From: Paracamarosporium sp. OC-R06-R3
Taxonomy: Eukaryota; Ascomycota; Dothideomycetes; Pleosporales; Didymosphaeriaceae
NCBI GenBank assembly: GCA_019828545.1
Contig: JACVRA010000082.1
Span: forward strand, 107,436 to 171,435
Length of the DNA: 64,000 nt
Reading direction: 5' to 3'
Shown here piece by piece: positions 11,655 to 22,638 of this stretch (positions are counted from its first letter, which is position 1; every line of letters begins with the position of its first letter). The notes below the pieces were generated by a model. It worked only from the letters and a program-made list of their open reading frames with translations, made no database searches and had not been told where the DNA came from. The position numbers and the translations under genes are program-made.

Positions 11655-12647
11655 ATGGAACCTACGTATCTCAGGCAGTGTGCAAGCTGTGGGAAGGATG
11701 CGACAATGAAGTGCGCTGGCTGCATAGATGCGCTAGGGTACAAACCCAGAGACTGTGTCAGTACCGTCTACTGTAACCGCGACTGCCAGAAGGGACATTG
11801 GGCAATTCATAAGGCCTATTGCCGCACTCTAGGATATCGCAGGAAGCTACTTCGAACAGCCCAAATACTCAAGGTCGCCTTGTTGACATACCGAGAGGTC
11901 CTTTACGATGTTGATTTGACAAAGATAGAATGCCGGGATGGAGTCCTCTGTCTTTATCAAAACCGAAGACCCATTACAGCTCGATCACGTCGTGAACTAT
12001 TTCCAACTCATCTCACCACTAATATTGACCACAAAGAGGCCGCTCTCGCGAATAATCAATGTACAACGGCCATGGCACTACTGAGTCGCCTCACCCGGAA
12101 GCTTCTCAAAGGTACAAGAGGACCCCGATATCATGCCCTAAAAAACTAGAACTTACAATATATAGGCGTGGCCTCGACCATCGAAGTATTGGACCTTCAT
12201 ATCGGAAAGCCGCGAACCCGGACGAAGCTCGTTCCTGGACCAGACGCTAGGGATTGCCCGCATACAGTGCTCAAAGTGAGGCCAGTGTCCACCAATGAGG
12301 CATGGATCATCGACACCACAGGTTGCCAATATGGATTCCGAGAGGTTCTCGTTCCGTTCGAGAAATACTTTGCCGACAAATCATGTCGAATCTTGCACAA
12401 TCCTACTATTTACGATGCGACAGAAACGAAAGACTTGGACTACTTCTCCACTCTTCCTTTCTTGAACAGGACCCGGGCGCAGCGAGAAGACGGGAAAATG
12501 GAGCGGAAGGCCCGTCTACACTTCGCTGATTTCGTCGATACGCAGGTTAGCGGAGATATTCTTGACGGCTCTGCTGTCGAGTTTAAAGACAAACTGGAGA
12601 GCTTCGCGTGCAGGTTGAAGTTGCATATGCTGGATCTTCACAATTGA
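11655..12647 (+). CDS. MYND zinc-finger protein
   Basis: Two exons (11655-12111, 12166-12647) joined over a 54-nt intron (GTACAA...TATAG) give 312 residues. Residues about 9-56 form a MYND finger: C-x2-C, C-x2-C, then VYCNRDCQKGHWAIHKAYC, which supplies the last Cys/His ligands. MYND fingers bind proline-rich peptides in transcriptional and signalling partners. The remaining 250 residues contain no domain I recognise and no SET motifs, so this is not a SMYD methyltransferase. The weak donor makes the splice slightly less certain, but the frame is preserved and the unspliced frame stops at once. Confidence 0.85.
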
Positions 12648-13227
12648 GGGTCTTTTAGACTTAGGTACAGCAGTGATAAGTCAATCCTGTATTTAGATCT
12701 GAGATATTTGAGTGCAAAGTTCTGCTATTAGTGAATGAGCTCATATTTATCCACACTAGAAAAACGTCGCGTTGCGTTCTGGTCTGATAAATCTTACTTC
12801 TTTTTTACCACGCCAACTCCCCAAAAAAAATCTATTTATAGTTACTAAGGTTCTACGCTACTACGGTTTTGTCACCTAGACACCTGGATAGCATCATTGT
12901 ACGCATGCCAAAGATCAGTACGAAAGTTTACTCCAGTAGACTGAGGTTGTGGTGACGTTACACCCACGATCTTTGAAGGGAAAACGAATGTGAACCTTTA
13001 TCTGGTATCGGAGTCCCACGCACCTATCAATGTCGGGGTATCTATGCTTTAATTCAATCCCACCTCCTCAATAGCGTCAAACACACAAGCAAATACCAAC
13101 AGCTTCCACATCACGCGCTCCTACTTCTAATCAATGCTAACCTTGTTCTAAAGCCTCCTCAACCCCAACACTCCTTATCATAGCGACACACTTAACCCTC
13201 TACAACCACATTCCGCACATGACCAAC
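12648..13227. other. Intergenic, convergent gene ends
   Basis: Holds the 3' ends of the MYND gene (+) and the SPOUT gene (-). It is moderately AT-rich, with a homopolymeric stretch near 12822. No gene is supported. Confidence 0.5.
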
Positions 13228-15113
13228 CTACTCCCGATGCTCAAACTGATAATCCACATACCCCTTCAAACCCGCCAATCCAATCTCAATCGCCTCCTCT
13301 GTCCGAATCGTCCTACTCCCCTGGCCCTGCACTAGATTAACCCAATAATCAAACGCTTCGTGCGCATCATCCTTGCTCATGCCCTCAAGCGCCGGGTCAT
13401 TCGCGACCACGGGTTCCAAGCCTGCAACGCCTCCAAATACGACGAGCAGATGCTCGTACACATCCGGCAGCTTCTTTTCGTGGGATTCGGGCTGGTTCAG
13501 CTGCGCAATGGCATCGGGGAGGATGGATGTGAGCGGGACGCCGCGCTCCGAGGTGCCGATCGCAAAGGAATACCCGCCTTCGAGATCGGACTCGCTGAAG
13601 ATGTCGGAGAAGCTGGCTGCTTTGCGGACTTTGTAGCCCCAGTAGTAGCCTTCTTTTTCGCGGGGAGTCTCGGGGGCGACGGCGTCGACGGCGAGGGTGG
13701 AGCATTGCTGTTCTGAGAGGTGGGGCCAGGAGGGTGGCTGGGGCTCTTTAAATTCAACAGTTACGCGCATGCCCTGCGGGACGTGATATGGGACCTTAAC
13801 GGGGAAGGGTAGGCCGCAGTTGATGTATGTCCATTCTTGATTTGCCTTCGCGGACTTACCTTTGTGCTGGAATGGAGGAGATTGCAGGGCAACGCCCTCG
13901 CGGAAGCGGATCCATTCGTCAGGCTTGGTGTGGGAAGGTGTGTCGAGAGGAGGGAGTAGGCCTACATATTTGTAAGGTTCACACATAGGGAAGAGAGCAG
14001 ATCGTATGTGAGGTGGGCATTCCGCGTACTCTAACAGACCCACCATGAAGCGATCCGGGTTTTGGTACGGGATATCCGACTCGGAAATGCTATCCATGAT
14101 CTCTGCTTTGGTTTTCTTCTTGCTGCGGTAGTACCCGGAGACCTTTTCCGAGATGTTGGTTGGGTCATCATCATAAACGACGATCTCGTCGACGCACCAA
14201 ACGGCGGCGGCCCGAGCGATGCGGCCTACGAGGAGCGTCTTCATGTCGTGTCGGGCGACGTTGTTGAGGATGCTGCCAGGGAGGGCCATTGTTACAGTCC
14301 ACGGTCGGGGTTTGCGCGGTTTGAAAACGGCCGATGGCTTTTCGGTCCGCAGCTCTTGCGAGGCTTTGCCTTTGCCGGACTTCTGCAAGGAACTTGGTCC
14401 CAGAGAAGATGGTTCCCACTGTGTGTCTTCGCCCCTTCTCTTCTTAGCAGGACGTTGTTCTGCTTCAATCTGTGCATCCACTTGATCTTGTACATCATCA
14501 CTGGCTGCCCATCTCGGTGTCTTCTGAGCTGAAAGCTGCTCTGGTACATCTTCCGTATCAGGTACATCCCACAGCGATTTTGTATCCCGACTGTTTGCCT
14601 CCTTCTGATGTACCACAACCGCCTGTTTCCGCTTCTATGTATGCCTTGTCAGCTTCCCAGTTTTAACGTAAGCTTTCGGCCCAAACTCACCTTGCCCTTC
14701 TTCTCCAGTTCCAGCTCAGGCTGTTCCATCTCATCGCCGTTACGTTTCGCTTTCCTCGCTGTAGAGGTTGCGGAGCGCGTACCGGCAAGCATAGTGTCTT
14801 CGCCCATTGTAGAATCGCTTGCGTTGCGCAAAGCTCGTGCCTGCTCTTGCTCCCTTGCCTCATGTTCTTCCATATCATTATCCACAAGCTCCAAGACCCT
14901 CCTATTCCTCACTTTGCCCGTCTCAGCCTCCACCACGTTGCCATCCTCATCGACCCAGCCCTTTCCGTTCACGTATTCAACCGGCTGCTTCTTCGTGGGC
15001 GTCTTTGATTTCGGCTTCGATTTCGATTTGGGCGCCTCGTGGCCGTTTGCCGCATCCTCCGCGTCGAGCTTCTTGCGTGCCATTGTTGAATCGTGTGCCG
15101 ATCGGGTTTCCAC
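13228..15113 (-). CDS. SPOUT1-type RNA methyltransferase with long basic N-terminus
   Basis: Two exons (15113-14691, 14634-13228) joined over a 56-nt intron (GTGAGT...CATAG) give 609 residues, or 599 from the second Met at 15083 (MARKKLDAED), which is also plausible. The C-terminal half is the SPOUT1/C9orf114 methyltransferase (Pfam Methyltransf_RNA_3): WTVTMALPGSILNN, GRIARAAAVWCVDEIVVYDDD, LLEYAECPPHIRSALFPM, KYVGLLPPLDTPSH, REGVAL and a late LLVVFGGVAGLE-type knot block. Human SPOUT1 (CENP-32) is a putative RNA methyltransferase linked to nucleolus and spindle. The first 240 or so residues are Lys/Glu-rich and disordered, with KSKSKPKSKTPTKK and KKRRG patches suggesting nuclear localisation. 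It is divergent from the small membrane protein gene at 15490. Confidence 0.9.
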
Positions 15114-15489
15114 GTAACTCTCCTTATAGAACAGATCAGCAAATGATTCGTTCGAATACTATATGTAGGATGAGCGTGACAATGCGTTTCGACTGTTGTT
15201 GTAGTAAACTTTCGACGTTGGCAAGCCAAAAAAATACGCGAGCGAACTTTCTAAGTACCTCACGCGAACTGCGGGGAAACGCGAATCCCTGTAACACACG
15301 CTAGCCCGGTTAGTCAATGTCCGCAAGGCAGCAGTTGGGGCGCAAATAGACTGCGAAGGATTGACGAGACAAGACGGTGCACCAAGTTACCACCACGTCA
15401 CAGACTCTCAATTTGCCGAGTGAAGACTCCACGCTTACAACACTTCACCACATACTCGCGTTCTCAATCAACTACTCATCCCCAACAAA
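15114..15489. promoter_or_regulatory. Bidirectional promoter region
   Basis: A 376-nt gap separates the divergent starts of the SPOUT1-like gene (-) and the small SelK-like gene (+), so both promoters must lie here. No clear TATA box is visible. Confidence 0.5.
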
Positions 15490-15856
15490 ATGTCCGAACT
15501 GTAAGCGCTCCCTCCACCCCTGGCGTGACCACCCACTGACGAACCACAGAAAGTCTTCCTCCCAGACGAACACGTTGATAAGCTTCCTCGCCCTGTACCT
15601 GACCACGCTCTTCTCCCTCGATACCTGGGCCGCTGCCCGCGGCTCGCCTTACCGCGCGCCCTCCGCTACAAATACGTATTTCCGCCCTGCTTCGACGCCG
15701 CCCGCGCCGGGAAGCTACCAGGCGGGCATGCATGGAAGGGGCAACCGCGGGCCTGGCAGTGGAGGCGAGGGACGGAGGAGGGAGGTGAGGCAGACGGACA
15801 CGAGGGCGCCATTGAAGGCGGGGGCGACGGCTGGTTGTGGGGCGTGTGCTATGTAG
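15490..15856 (+). CDS. Small single-pass membrane protein, SelK/SelG-like
   Basis: Exon 1 is only 11 nt (15490-15500, ATG TCC GAA CT). After a 49-nt intron (GTAAGC...CACAG), exon 2 (15550-15856) completes 105 residues. The protein has a tiny N-terminus, one hydrophobic segment (LISFLALYLTTLFSLDTW, about residues 12-30), then a Gly/Pro/Arg-rich tail ending GCGACAM. This layout matches the selenoprotein K/SelG family of ER membrane proteins involved in ER-associated degradation and palmitoylation complexes. Metazoan SelK has selenocysteine near its C-terminus; here a CxxC sits in that place. Family membership is inferred from architecture, not from strong identity. The tail frame is the least certain part. 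Confidence 0.55.
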
Positions 15857-16083
15857 GGGGAGAAGATGGGCGGATGAAAACGAGGGAAAGGGGATTTGGT
15901 GGGCAGTCGGGGAGTTTGGGAATGTGGATTGTTTCTTATAGGCGTGTTTGGTGTTTTTGGGCATGATGGCATCTGTCAGGGAGTGAAGAGCGCTCTGTGT
16001 GTTTGAATATCTGTGCGTATTAATCGATACTGCCAATGGTGGCCTATTTGATCGATTTGTCCGCGTCTAGCTAACGGGTTCGT

Positions 16084-17763
16084 TTATACATCATACCGAT
16101 CACTCTCGTGCTTGACTGGCCGGTACACGAAATAGTCGAATGCCGCCTTCGTCTCCAACCCATCCAGATCGCTCGCCGCAACCCCAACGAATGCTCCAGT
16201 GAAGCTACCGTGCGCCTGATGTCCACCGCACTCATCGCTCAGGATACTCGCGTCAAATACTGGTCCAATCTTCTTGAGCTCCTCGCCTTCCAACGCATAT
16301 GAGAACTGCAATTCCTTCCCACGTATGCTAAGCGCCAGCCGCACCTTACCTTCTTGAGGAATAGATACTGGATCTGGAATGGGGAAACTAAGCCTGCCCA
16401 GGGGAAAGGACGCTTCGGAAGATAGAATAAGTAATTCGCGCTTGCCATCTGCATGTGCAGTGACAGTGAGATAGAAAAAGTTATACCGACAGTAGTACGC
16501 CGTCAGTCCAGCAAATTGCCGCTCATCTAGCGGCTTGAAATCAACAACCGTTTCTGCGTCGTAGGAGAAGTGTGTTTGCCGCCGTGCAACGAGCGCCTGC
16601 TCAAACCAGCTACCTATCGCTTCTCTCCCTGTCAGCTCTAACGCACCATCTTTGACGTTGAAGATTCGTTCTGGTTCGGGAGTCCGCAGCCACTGGAAAT
16701 CTCTGTGTAGACCGTCCACAGCGGAGAACTCATACCGCTTCTCTTGCCAATACGAAGTGTCATCACGGGCCGCGGGGAGTTCGACGTATAAAGAGGGAAC
16801 AGGCCCGTCCTTCATATGCAGCCAGTCGTCCTCGCCCCAATACGCTTCTTGGATCGCGGTCTCGCGGCCAAGCACTGACCTTCGATCTTGTGTTGTCGGG
16901 CGTCCGGTTAAATGAACCAGATATGTTTTCCCATCCTCCGTGTCCACAATATCTGCATGCCCTGCCCTTTGCAGCGGCGCAAGAGGAGCCTTGGCGGAAG
17001 ACAGAATAGGGTTTTTGGGATGCACTTCATATGGACCCCAGATATCCTTGCTCCGGGTTAGGGTGGCGGCATGTTCGTAGCCAGTGCCGCCTTCGGCTGT
17101 AAGGAGGTAGTACCATCCGTTCCTTTTGTAGAGATGCGGGCCTTCGACGAGGTCTAGCTCCGTACCATAGAAGATTGTTTTCCAGGGTCCCACCAATTTC
17201 CCCTCTTTTTCTGACCATTCCTGCATTCGTATCCCAGCGAAGGAACGTGGCCGTCTTCGGTGGTCCTGAATCATATTCACAAACCATTTCTTTCCATCCT
17301 CATCGTGGAAAAGACTAGGGTCAAAACCAGAAGAGTTCACGTAGTATGGATCGCTCCAGGGGCCTTCGATTTTGTCGGCTGTAACGATGTAGTTGTGTGT
17401 ATCTTTGAAGCTTCCATCTTTCCTTTTGACGTCGGTATAGACTAAATAGAACTTGGACCCATCGTGCGTCAAGCAGGGTGCCCAGACACCGCAGCTATCC
17501 GGGTTACCGCGCATATCGAGCTGAGACTTGCGATTGAGGGGGCGGGTGACCAGAGTCCAGTTTGCAAGGTCCCGCGAGTGGTGGATTTGCACACCTGGAA
17601 ACCACTCGAATGTTGAGGTTGCAATGTAGTAGTCGGAGCCAATTCGTAGGATGGAAGGGTCGGCGTTGAAGCCTGGAAGAATGGGGTTCAGGACTTTTGG
17701 CATTGTGGCGGTAGGTCGTGGAGGTTCAAATTTGGGAAGTTGGCGATGAGCTCTTGGGATCAT
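16084..17763 (-). CDS. GH43 beta-xylosidase / arabinofuranosidase, cytosolic
   Basis: A single uninterrupted ORF of 559 residues; the second Met (residue 21, MPKVLNPILPGFNADPS) is the more likely start. The N-terminal five-bladed propeller carries the GH43 triad: base D35 in FNADPS, D148 in GFDPSLF and acid E207 in LVEGPHLY. The C-terminal roughly 200 residues form the beta-sandwich typical of the xylan beta-1,4-xylosidase (XynB-like) subfamily, about 540 aa in bacteria and fungi. There is no signal peptide, so it probably hydrolyses imported xylooligosaccharides in the cytosol. Whether xylose or arabinose is released cannot be told from sequence. Confidence 0.93.
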   Translation of the reverse strand: MIPRAHRQLPKFEPPRPTATMPKVLNPILPGFNADPSILRIGSDYYIATSTFEWFPGVQIHHSRDLANWTLVTRPLNRKSQLDMRGNPDSCGVWAPCLTHDGSKFYLVYTDVKRKDGSFKDTHNYIVTADKIEGPWSDPYYVNSSGFDPSLFHDEDGKKWFVNMIQDHRRRPRSFAGIRMQEWSEKEGKLVGPWKTIFYGTELDLVEGPHLYKRNGWYYLLTAEGGTGYEHAATLTRSKDIWGPYEVHPKNPILSSAKAPLAPLQRAGHADIVDTEDGKTYLVHLTGRPTTQDRRSVLGRETAIQEAYWGEDDWLHMKDGPVPSLYVELPAARDDTSYWQEKRYEFSAVDGLHRDFQWLRTPEPERIFNVKDGALELTGREAIGSWFEQALVARRQTHFSYDAETVVDFKPLDERQFAGLTAYYCRYNFFYLTVTAHADGKRELLILSSEASFPLGRLSFPIPDPVSIPQEGKVRLALSIRGKELQFSYALEGEELKKIGPVFDASILSDECGGHQAHGSFTGAFVGVAASDLDGLETKAAFDYFVYRPVKHESDRYDV

Positions 17764-19203
17764 GACCTCGATAAATAGAAAGTAGGAATTGGGTTCTTTT
17801 GAGGTGGGATGAGTATAGTGGAGCCACGCGCATCTATTTACCCGGTCGACCCCACCATATTAACCACCGTATATTGGCGCGGTATGGCGCAAGGCTGTGG
17901 AGGGCGAGAAACACCTTACTGACTGTTTTATCTGAGGCATCGTAGGGTTGTTGGTGGGGTTTGGTAAGTTATGAGTCTTGGTGGAGGTTGTTCGGAGGAA
18001 ACGGAGGTTTTGATAGGAAGACAGCCGCGATGTAAACACCCCTGCATTCGTTGTTAGATCCAGCCGCATAAGTGCGACTCTTTATTTGGCCGCTAAATCC
18101 AAACGAGAAAATGAATCAACTAAGAGGATACGGCAATATTGGTGGGTTGTGAGGACGCGTCGAGACACGCGAGATCGCGAGGTCACGAGGTGAGGAAATA
18201 TTTACGTCATCTTCCTTGCTCAACAGCTTCTGAGGTCGTAACCACTCTGTGTATGTGACCGACAACCTGGAGCATGAGATTTACGCAAACAACTATCTTA
18301 TCGATATCCCTTCTTATCTCGTGACTCTAGTGCACGACAATGCTTGTACCTTCGCCTACCAGAACGCATGGTATTGAATGTCGGATGAGGAAACTCACTC
18401 GATCGGATCTACACTCCATTTTATGCGTTCCCCGTAGTTCACCAGTCTCGGCTACACCACAGTGACTTCGACTCCGTTGTTCGATCACATAACATCGCAT
18501 GTCGAGCATGTCTTTTGGAAGTATCGATTGTTTGAACGAGAGACAACTCGACAAGTGTGGCTTACGACCTGATGGTTACATACACCAACTTCTTTAACTT
18601 AACATACTTATAATACAACGATGACGAGCAGAAAGTGTGAATGAGGAAGGAGCAGAGTGTATGCGAAACGCACAGGCGCAACAAGAATTAGTGACTGGAG
18701 ACTCGCTTTTACAAGAGCTCGAGGTATCTATGACCGGTATCCTAGGACATCTTCAGAAATAGAAGGTGCCGTGATAGTCCCAGTAGACACGCCACCTGAG
18801 AAGAAATACATGCTAAATCAAATGCCTAGGTTAGATCAGCTTGGAATGGGGTTATGGGTTAGCGTCGCGTATAATCTGACTTGTCCGTATTGGCATTACC
18901 TACTCTAGGCAGGTTCGCATTACCTATAGGACCCCACTGAAACTTTCCGATATAAGCAATATTTACCATTGTCGCCAATAGTAAGGTCGAGAAACAGTTG
19001 TGGATCTGGCTAATAGGCTGTTCTCACTCTCATTTCGGTCTATCCGCCCTGTTCGCACGATCACGACATTCGGTAGCTGTGTCCTACCGTTGACGCCATA
19101 GAGCTCTGTGAAGAGTATAAGAAGCGTACCAGTTTTCTTGTCAACCGACTATAACACACAATAACCACCGAAGATAGATCTCACAAACCTCACATAAGCA
19201 AGC
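17764..19203. other. Intergenic region
   Basis: About 1.4 kb between divergent genes. A minus-strand ORF of 69 codons (18069-17860) begins with an Arg-rich, mitochondrial-presequence-like stretch but has no recognisable continuation. A TATAAG box at 19116-19121 lies 83 nt before the next ATG. Otherwise I see nothing definite. Confidence 0.45.
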
Positions 19204-19877
19204 ATGTGTCGCCTCGCGTTCCTCGCCTTCATGGCCACTTCCGCCCTCGCCATTCCAGCACCCACAATCAACAAGCCCTCCTCCGTCACCCTGTACGTCC
19301 CATCACTTTCATATAGTCTCCATACGTGTTGTCCCTCGTACTAACCATTTCTCCTGTTCAAGAAATTGGGCCGAGCTGGACTGCGCTGATTCCGGCTACC
19401 ACGTGACAATCCGCCCGGACTTCTCCTACATCGATCTTAATTTCTCGGCCGAACTCGCTTCTTCCCCCAGAGTCGAGCTCGGGTGCCGCGCCCGCTTTCA
19501 GTTTGATGTGCATTCCACCACAACGGGTCTTATCGTCGATCATCTCGACGTCAGCACCGACGTTGATGCCGCCGCCACAGATGCACACGCGTTCATCTGG
19601 CCCAGGTTTAACCATGGAGATGATTGGATTGTAAGTGTCATCACATCGCGCGGAATTGGTGATGCTGACATCATGGGAACAGCATCAATTCCGGGCCGTT
19701 GAAACCGGCCAGACCGGGCAATTTAAGTGGAGCTTTTCATCGAGGCCTCTGAATGTCGACAGGATCATATGGCAGGAGCCGGATGGTGTGTATGATATTT
19801 TCGTGGATTTCAGTATCAGCACCTCGGGGGCGCAGCTGAAAAATTTGCTTATCAGTGTGCCGCTGGCCTGGACGTAA
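19204..19877 (+). CDS. Small secreted protein, unknown function
   Basis: Three exons (19204-19292, 19363-19630, 19683-19877) give 183 residues. The first 16 residues (MCRLAFLAFMATSALA) are a clear signal peptide with an A-x-A-type cleavage site before IPAPT. The mature protein has only two cysteines (LDCAD, LGCRA), many aromatic and acidic residues, and beta-strand-like alternation ending in LISVPLAWT. I do not recognise a family. Secretion, small size and isolation make it a candidate effector or cell-wall protein, but there is no direct evidence of a role. Both introns have standard borders, and the frame closes only with the three-exon model. Confidence 0.75.
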
Positions 19878-20710
19878 GTATGTGAAGATATTTGATTGTA
19901 TGGAAACTTTTGTGTATATCCATAGAAAAGATATGGGACTGATGGACGTGATGGGGGAAGAGGAAGTTGCGGAGCACGGTTGAGCATGAAACGCATCGAA
20001 TAAATCCATCAATTGTTACTATTTCGTGACATTCACGTACGAAAACTCTGTATGAGCTGTTATAGAAGAACGAAGTGAACATAACCGATGGACAGGTCAC
20101 ACACTATGGAGTCCTTGACACTTGTATGTTATGCTGGCGTCTGCTCATACAGTGTGGGCGATCGCATACGACTTGAAGAAAATGGCATTAGCCCAGATGC
20201 TAGAACAGGGAGCGCGAGGACTTTCATCAGTGCATGCACTCGATTTCCAATACGGTATTTTAGTATAACTTCGGCCCCAAATGAACGCGGAGTCAGTCGC
20301 GAATCAACTGTAAGCACAGGGCTACACAGCATACCCCTCGCGCGCACCGCCACCCCAGCAATATATGAGCGCGTATTACGTCAGTTATCACTTTGTCCAT
20401 GGCCAGGTAGTCAAGAAGGCAGCTATAATAATAATGCCGAGGGGATGCGAGCGAGTAATCAATTCGTAAATCTCAAATCCTTTGATCTCAACGTAGCCTA
20501 TTGCCTTGTTTATCACCAGTCAGTATCATGCGAGAACTACCGAAATTTCTCCATTTCGAAATGTCAAAAGGCAAATCTGCCACAGGCATACGCAAAAGTA
20601 CGGCGAATCTTGTACAGATATGTGCCACAGGCTGCTAACACACGTCAGGTGCTTCAACATGTCCAGGTCCTGCTGCATCTCGACGAATTTGTCGTAAGAC
20701 GAGGTCAATT
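19878..20710. other. Intergenic region
   Basis: Contains the 3' UTR of the secreted protein gene and the 5' region of the membrane protein gene. An upstream coding exon of the latter may end near 20710: a CTAAC branch point and CGTCAG acceptor (about 20636-20648) precede an open Arg-rich stretch in frame with the ATG at 20711. I could not identify its donor. Confidence 0.4.
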
Positions 20711-22638
20711 ATGTTGATAATAAGCTCATTCGCCGCTGGTATTAGTTTCGCTGTCGCGCATCACGTATACTATTCGAAGCTCCATGATACGCTCGTCGGT
20801 TCGTCTGGAACGCAACAGTGGTCAATAAGGTATTACGTATGGTAGAAACATTATACTTTTGGTGCAATAACATCTACTTTAGATTTGGCACGGCCTTTGC
20901 TTTTCTAGTCCAAGTGTGTCTAGCCAATGCCGCTGGCATAGCTTGTGTACAATGGGTTTGGCGACAATGCAGTCAGCGAGCTATCCAGATAGGCGCAATA
21001 GACGCAGCATTCGCGGCAGACCGCAATATTTTCATGCTCCTTCACTTGGGGTTTCTCTCAAAATTTCCAGTTGCTGCAGGGCTTGCACTAGTCTTATGGT
21101 ACGTCGGAAAATCTTCTGATAAGGACGATATAACTCACATACAACGCTTACGTGAACTAAAGGTGCTTACCATTATCATCTCTCATAACTCCGGCAACTT
21201 TAGGTGTTGACTTTAAGCCGAATACGACTTTCTCCACCGTCTCCGTCAATCGACCATCTATCAACCTTGAACGGTTCACCTACGATTTCCTAACTGAATG
21301 GAGCAAAGCAAGTCAAATGTTCACTCAAATAGCAGTCACAGGTGAATGCATTCGGATAATAGTTCCGGACAACCTGCAAAACATCTCATATACTGTAGAA
21401 ATGACTGTTCCCCTCGTACGCTGTCGTGACAGCAATGACACTGTCCGCTCATTAACAGCCGCCGCTGCGTACAAAAGGCCATCGATGAGCATAATAATAT
21501 TCCCAAAGTTAATGATCTAGTATTCCACCCCCAGAATCTGACTTTTACGACGGGATCCAACGAGTATCTGGGTCAAATTAGTTATTACGCCTCACCATCA
21601 CGTTTGTCTTGGACGCAGGGGAATTACTCAACTGAAATACTGCGGGAAACGCCCCAAATGTGGATTGCTATGGAAAGTCCATCAAAAAAGACAACCGAAA
21701 CTTACTCTGGCCCTTCCGATAATGTGAATTACTACACATGCGCTCTCCAAGTTGCATCAATAACAACCGACATCACTTTTGTGAACAATGTACAGATATT
21801 GCACGCCAGTAATATTACAGAGATGGAGCCATCTTCAAGCGGGAGTTCTTATTGGGCCAACGGGATCTTGTCTGACATGGGAGTGATAAACTACGATGCA
21901 TATGCGGAGTTACTGTGGACATTTGTCTCTGGTTTCGTGATGAACGTGGAATCAAGACACGTTTGGAATACATCAGTAGAGAAAACAGTTTTTGGAACAG
22001 CAAAAGATTTCTCTCGTATTGCTAGGATGTGGAACTCTCGCGGCCTTGGAACCGATTATACCATTCAAGACAAAAGCCTAACTGCGCTCATTGACGAGTT
22101 CTCACTCAATGCCTCATGGAGTTTGATGGCGTTGCCCGTACTCAAGTAAGTCGGGCAGTAGATTGCGGCATCGTTACATATCTGATCTGCCACAGTGAAC
22201 ATGTACCTACTCGGATAAACCAAACGCTTTGGTTGAACAAATATACCTACCACCCCCAAAACCTGTTCATTGCATATGTGTGAGTTTATCTTTTGCGTAT
22301 ACATATTTCGTCTCGCACAACTAACAAGACATTACAAATACACATTAACACTATACTGACCTCCGAACAGATGTTCCATCACATCATGCTTAATTGCCGT
22401 CTTGACAGGCCTATACGCTATCTATGACAACGGTGATAGCTACGATAATCACTTTTCATCAGTCAGTAGCGTCATGCAAAGCCCGGATATTGCTTCTTTG
22501 TTTGCTTTCTACCCCATCAACGGGCACGTTTCGAGGAAGAAGATTGCAGAGACAGAAATTCAACTTTACAAAAACGGAGATGTCGAACGGTTCCGGACGA
22601 AAGCTCGGCATATAGTTCTGGAACCGATTCGAAAATGA
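20711..22638 (+). pseudogene. Fungal multi-pass membrane protein with a 1-nt frameshift
   Basis: Exons 20711-20829, 20883-21098, 21163-22145, 22196-22279 and 22371-22638 fit a family of uncharacterised fungal plasma-membrane proteins. The order is TM1 (IISSFAAGISFAVAHHVYY), TM2 (FGTAFAFLVQVCLANAAGI), TM3 (SKFPVAAGLALVLWCLPLSSL), a long extracellular-type loop rich in N-glycosylation sequons, a Cys pair, then TM4 (CSITSCLIAVLTGLYAIYDN) and a cytosolic tail. Inside exon 3 the frame shifts: it reads ...SLTAAAAY up to an AAAA run at 21473-21476, and the expected continuation KAIDEHNNIPKVNDLVFHPQ lies one nucleotide off. Adding one A would restore it; no intron fits. This is either a real frameshift or a homopolymer sequencing error. 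The N-terminus may begin in an unseen upstream exon. Confidence 0.72.

Noticed and set aside
17860..18069. 69-codon minus-strand ORF with a presequence-like N-terminus
   Set aside because: Too short, no homology recognised and no convincing downstream exon.
20088..20717. 209-codon plus-strand ORF upstream of the membrane protein gene
   Set aside because: Composition is not protein-like and it lacks any motif. Only its last part may be an exon of the neighbouring gene in another frame.
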